From: Cytophagales bacterium
GTDB taxonomy: Bacteria > Bacteroidota > Bacteroidia > Cytophagales > Thermoflexibacteraceae
DNA: 34,753 nucleotides
Assembly: GCA_013298985.1 (NCBI GenBank)
Contig: JAAFJS010000034.1
Location: 1-34,753 of the forward strand
Reading direction: 5' to 3'
Notes under the pieces: model-generated
Database searches by the model: none
Told to the model about the DNA's origin: nothing
What the model saw: the letters and a program-made list of their open reading frames with translations, nothing else
Position numbers and translations under genes: made by a program
Shown: one piece after another, positions 33,801-34,753 of the stretch
Layout: every line of letters begins with the position of its first letter
Position numbering within the stretch: position 1 is the stretch's first letter

Positions 33801-34753
33801 TACTATACTCCCACCCCCAGCAAAATTTGGGTCAGCAGTGTAGGTGGTTCTGTCTGTAATTGCAGTACCATTGACGTTAGAAGCGGGTTTGATTACTACC
33901 AGTCGCTTTGCACCATTACCATTTGTCCAGTTTACAGTAAAACTTGTAGTGGTAATTGCTGTAAAAGTAACACCACTTGCATTAGTAGTAGGCTCTGCGA
34001 TTGGTACAAATACAGGTGTCCCTGCAAAAGTTCCTTGCGTAAGTGTTCCTACTGCACAGTTATTAATAGTGCCATTATTTGTGAGTGTATTGGCAACATT
34101 GACTGCGCCTGCGGCATGAAGTGTGAGCGTTTGAGCAGCATTGACCGTCAAGTTCTGCACGTTTAGATTTCCATTGGTTGCTGTGCTATAGTTTCCAGCC
34201 AAAATTGCAGTTGTGCCATTATCAGGTGCGCCAAAATCCCATACCGTTCCATTCCAAGTGGTTGTTCCTGCGGTGATTTGACTTCCTGCCAAAGGAGAAC
34301 CTGTTTTGTAGGTTTGTCCGCAAGCATTTTGGTTATACTCAAAAACAGCTATGTGATAAGTGGTGTTTGAAATTAATCCTGTTACAGTTACACTATTTCC
34401 TGTACCATCATACACTACTTTACCACCGTCAAGTGCTGTTCCTGCTCCTGCAAAGTTTGCATCTGCAACATACACTGTATTTATAACTGGTGCATTAATA
34501 TCCACTGCTGCGCCCGCTTTGACTACAATCATGCGATTTGCTCCATTGCCAATCGTGCCTACATTGATAGTCATTGCATTGGTAAGTACAGTGGCAAAGG
34601 ATAGGGCTGTGGCTTCGGCAGTAGGAACTACGGGAGCTGCTACTACTGCATTACCGACCAAAGAGCCAAAAGTAACTGTGCCTGTTGTACAGTTATTGAT
34701 AGTGCCATTGTTTGTAAGTGCATTGGTGGTGCTAATGTTTCCTCCTGTACCTA
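30801..34753 (-). CDS. T9SS-exported multi-fibronectin type III protein (5' end outside window)
   Basis: 1316 residues are visible and the frame is open to the window edge, so the N-terminus and signal peptide are missing; a TTG at 34661 is internal. Two long units come first, each with an L-T-N-N-G-T-I-N-N-C stretch and a domain ending in F-E-Y-N (AVFEYNQNACG, AIFEYNENVQCG). At least eight fibronectin type III domains of about 90-100 residues follow, recognisable by N-G-F-x-A-N-W / Y-x-V-R-V-x-A strand pairs. The C-terminus is a type A T9SS sorting domain: LLYPNPTSNSFQLKLKG, then DISKLATGKYIVEI. The protein should be exported through the outer membrane and anchored or released there; it probably serves adhesion or binding, but no catalytic domain is visible. 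A good terminator follows. Confidence 0.9.
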   Translation of the reverse strand, partial: GTGGNISTTNALTNNGTINNCTTGTVTFGSLVGNAVVAAPVVPTAEATALSFATVLTNAMTINVGTIGNGANRMIVVKAGAAVDINAPVINTVYVADANFAGAGTALDGGKVVYDGTGNSVTVTGLISNTTYHIAVFEYNQNACGQTYKTGSPLAGSQITAGTTTWNGTVWDFGAPDNGTTAILAGNYSTATNGNLNVQNLTVNAAQTLTLHAAGAVNVANTLTNNGTINNCAVGTLTQGTFAGTPVFVPIAEPTTNASGVTFTAITTTSFTVNWTNGNGAKRLVVIKPASNVNGTAITDRTTYTADPNFAGGGSIVDGTGKVVYNGNVGTNVNITGLSSNTTYFIAIFEYNENVQCGANYRTSSFTSATPLTFPTAPIALAATNIAINGSGFQANWQSTSGVTDYILEVSTNVNFSTIDFTTQSSSQTVALVFGLPANSYQVFYYRVRATNAAGSSANSNVRVVITKPLPKALPPASLLATNITTQSFDLSWRAPMQGVSYYQVDIAEDANFTRMLSSFNNRQLFSTNTFVQTLKSYTAYFVRIRTVIDIPLVGIDISANSAVLRVVTLPIAPKATDATNINPNGFTANWEGVPGITSYRIDIATDERFTFIINGFNNVNITSGLRFVINSILPKSDFYYYRVRAITPDNVASISSNVIKVLPVPDAPIATTATEIKDNGFTANWREQRNTDNYMLDVSEQASFTTTLAGFKDLAIKETSRVVNQLQPGKAYFYRLRATNKSGNSSYGNTIEAITLPTVPQNLVLVSASLQQINVNWTASRSELALSYLVDISTNSTFTSNIINDRATTTPSINFTGTFEAGRQYFVRVKARHSRGGESAYSETLTITMLPAAPINITFNQITENSFDVAWSSVTGADSYEIDIATNFNFSPITSVRRLTSNTATINATNLNSLQSYFVRVRAVNKAGISANGAFGNTITLPNPTTTVEAGNISSQEFFANWNSSMQSNIYVLEVARNESFTDMLAGFVSLEVSGSLRSLVRWQSQEKILFYRVRVVATVQGRRLVSRPSNVQRVRILAIPTGFRTSNLTQTGFTLDWGAVEGAEQYQVSVSIDNFATTLMAYNATRVNTPQIVLQRLEGNRNYQIRVKALARDGASDNGNTSQLTLPLFPEEVFLRRISSARTTVVEWQYFSLAFTRVSNLRFVVERSDVADAPYRPISSTLLLTDARSLRFDDVTGSQRLQAGYRLKISNEAGEVIFNIPNRIVTAVEDNTMEDFALLYPNPTSNSFQLKLKGNNKKVSRINIYDNAGRLVLHWENIQLLDNEIFDISKLATGKYIVEIIGDKQHAHTPLVKE
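34057..34753. repeat. long-period (633-bp) tandem repeat in the FN3 gene
   Basis: The sequence around 34057-34076 (CAGTTATTAATAGTGCCATT) recurs at 34690-34709 with one change, and the reading frame is kept (211 codons). The coded unit is the L-T-N-N-G-T-I-N-N-C block plus the following F-E-Y-N domain. The second unit is cut by the window edge, so more copies may follow upstream in the gene. Confidence 0.65.

Overview
The window (about 40% G+C by eye) reads as chromosome of a member of the Bacteroidota, most likely a Cytophagales-type bacterium. Several things point there: a secreted multi-FN3 protein ending in a type IX secretion (T9SS) sorting domain; two DUF6089/PorG-like outer-membrane proteins; a secreted protein beginning ATHIRGG after its signal peptide; a DUF5916 outer-membrane protein; kynurenine 3-monooxygenase; and many exact TAnnTTTG promoter elements. 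No rRNA, tRNA, CRISPR array or phage module was seen. The species is not claimed.

Layout. 1-366 is the right end of an IS66-family element that has landed in, and supplies the last 12 codons of, a GlxA-like AraC regulator (328-1275, minus). 1485-8679 is the most interesting block: a CobW/ZNG1-type GTPase, then a four-gene cluster of two DUF3526 ABC-2 permeases, their ATPase and a DUF5916 outer-membrane protein. Both transcription units are preceded by nearly the same 7-1-7 palindrome (TGCAACA-G-TGTTGCA and TGCAACT-A-TGTTGCA), which overlaps the -7 promoter element at the same offset each time. This looks like a two-promoter regulon of a Fur-family repressor, probably Zur (inference).

8734-11366 (minus) holds eutC, with a two-copy 36-bp hairpin repeat in frame inside it, translationally coupled to a lipoprotein gene, and then an alpha/beta hydrolase. 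11500-18826 holds kmo, a DUF418 membrane protein, a SixA-like phosphatase, parB and parA (minus), and a stand-alone nuoM. 19069-21923 holds two PorG-like outer-membrane proteins and a family 25 glycosyltransferase. 21931-24259 holds a broken IS110-like fragment, a nested palindrome, a CDP-alcohol phosphotransferase with an unusual motif and a DoxX-like membrane protein. 24464-27570 holds a large metallo-beta-lactamase/cyclic-nucleotide-binding protein that overlaps convergent folP. 27621-30593 holds a 110-bp nested palindrome, the ATHIRGG protein, a lipoprotein and a sulfatase. 30801-34753 is the 5'-incomplete T9SS FN3 protein.

The window is also rich in palindromic repeats (in eutC, and at 10273, 12995, 22255 and 27621). 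Most are mosaics of nested inverted repeats and look like dispersed REP/MITE-type sequences. All protein functions are read from motifs by eye; no database search was run.
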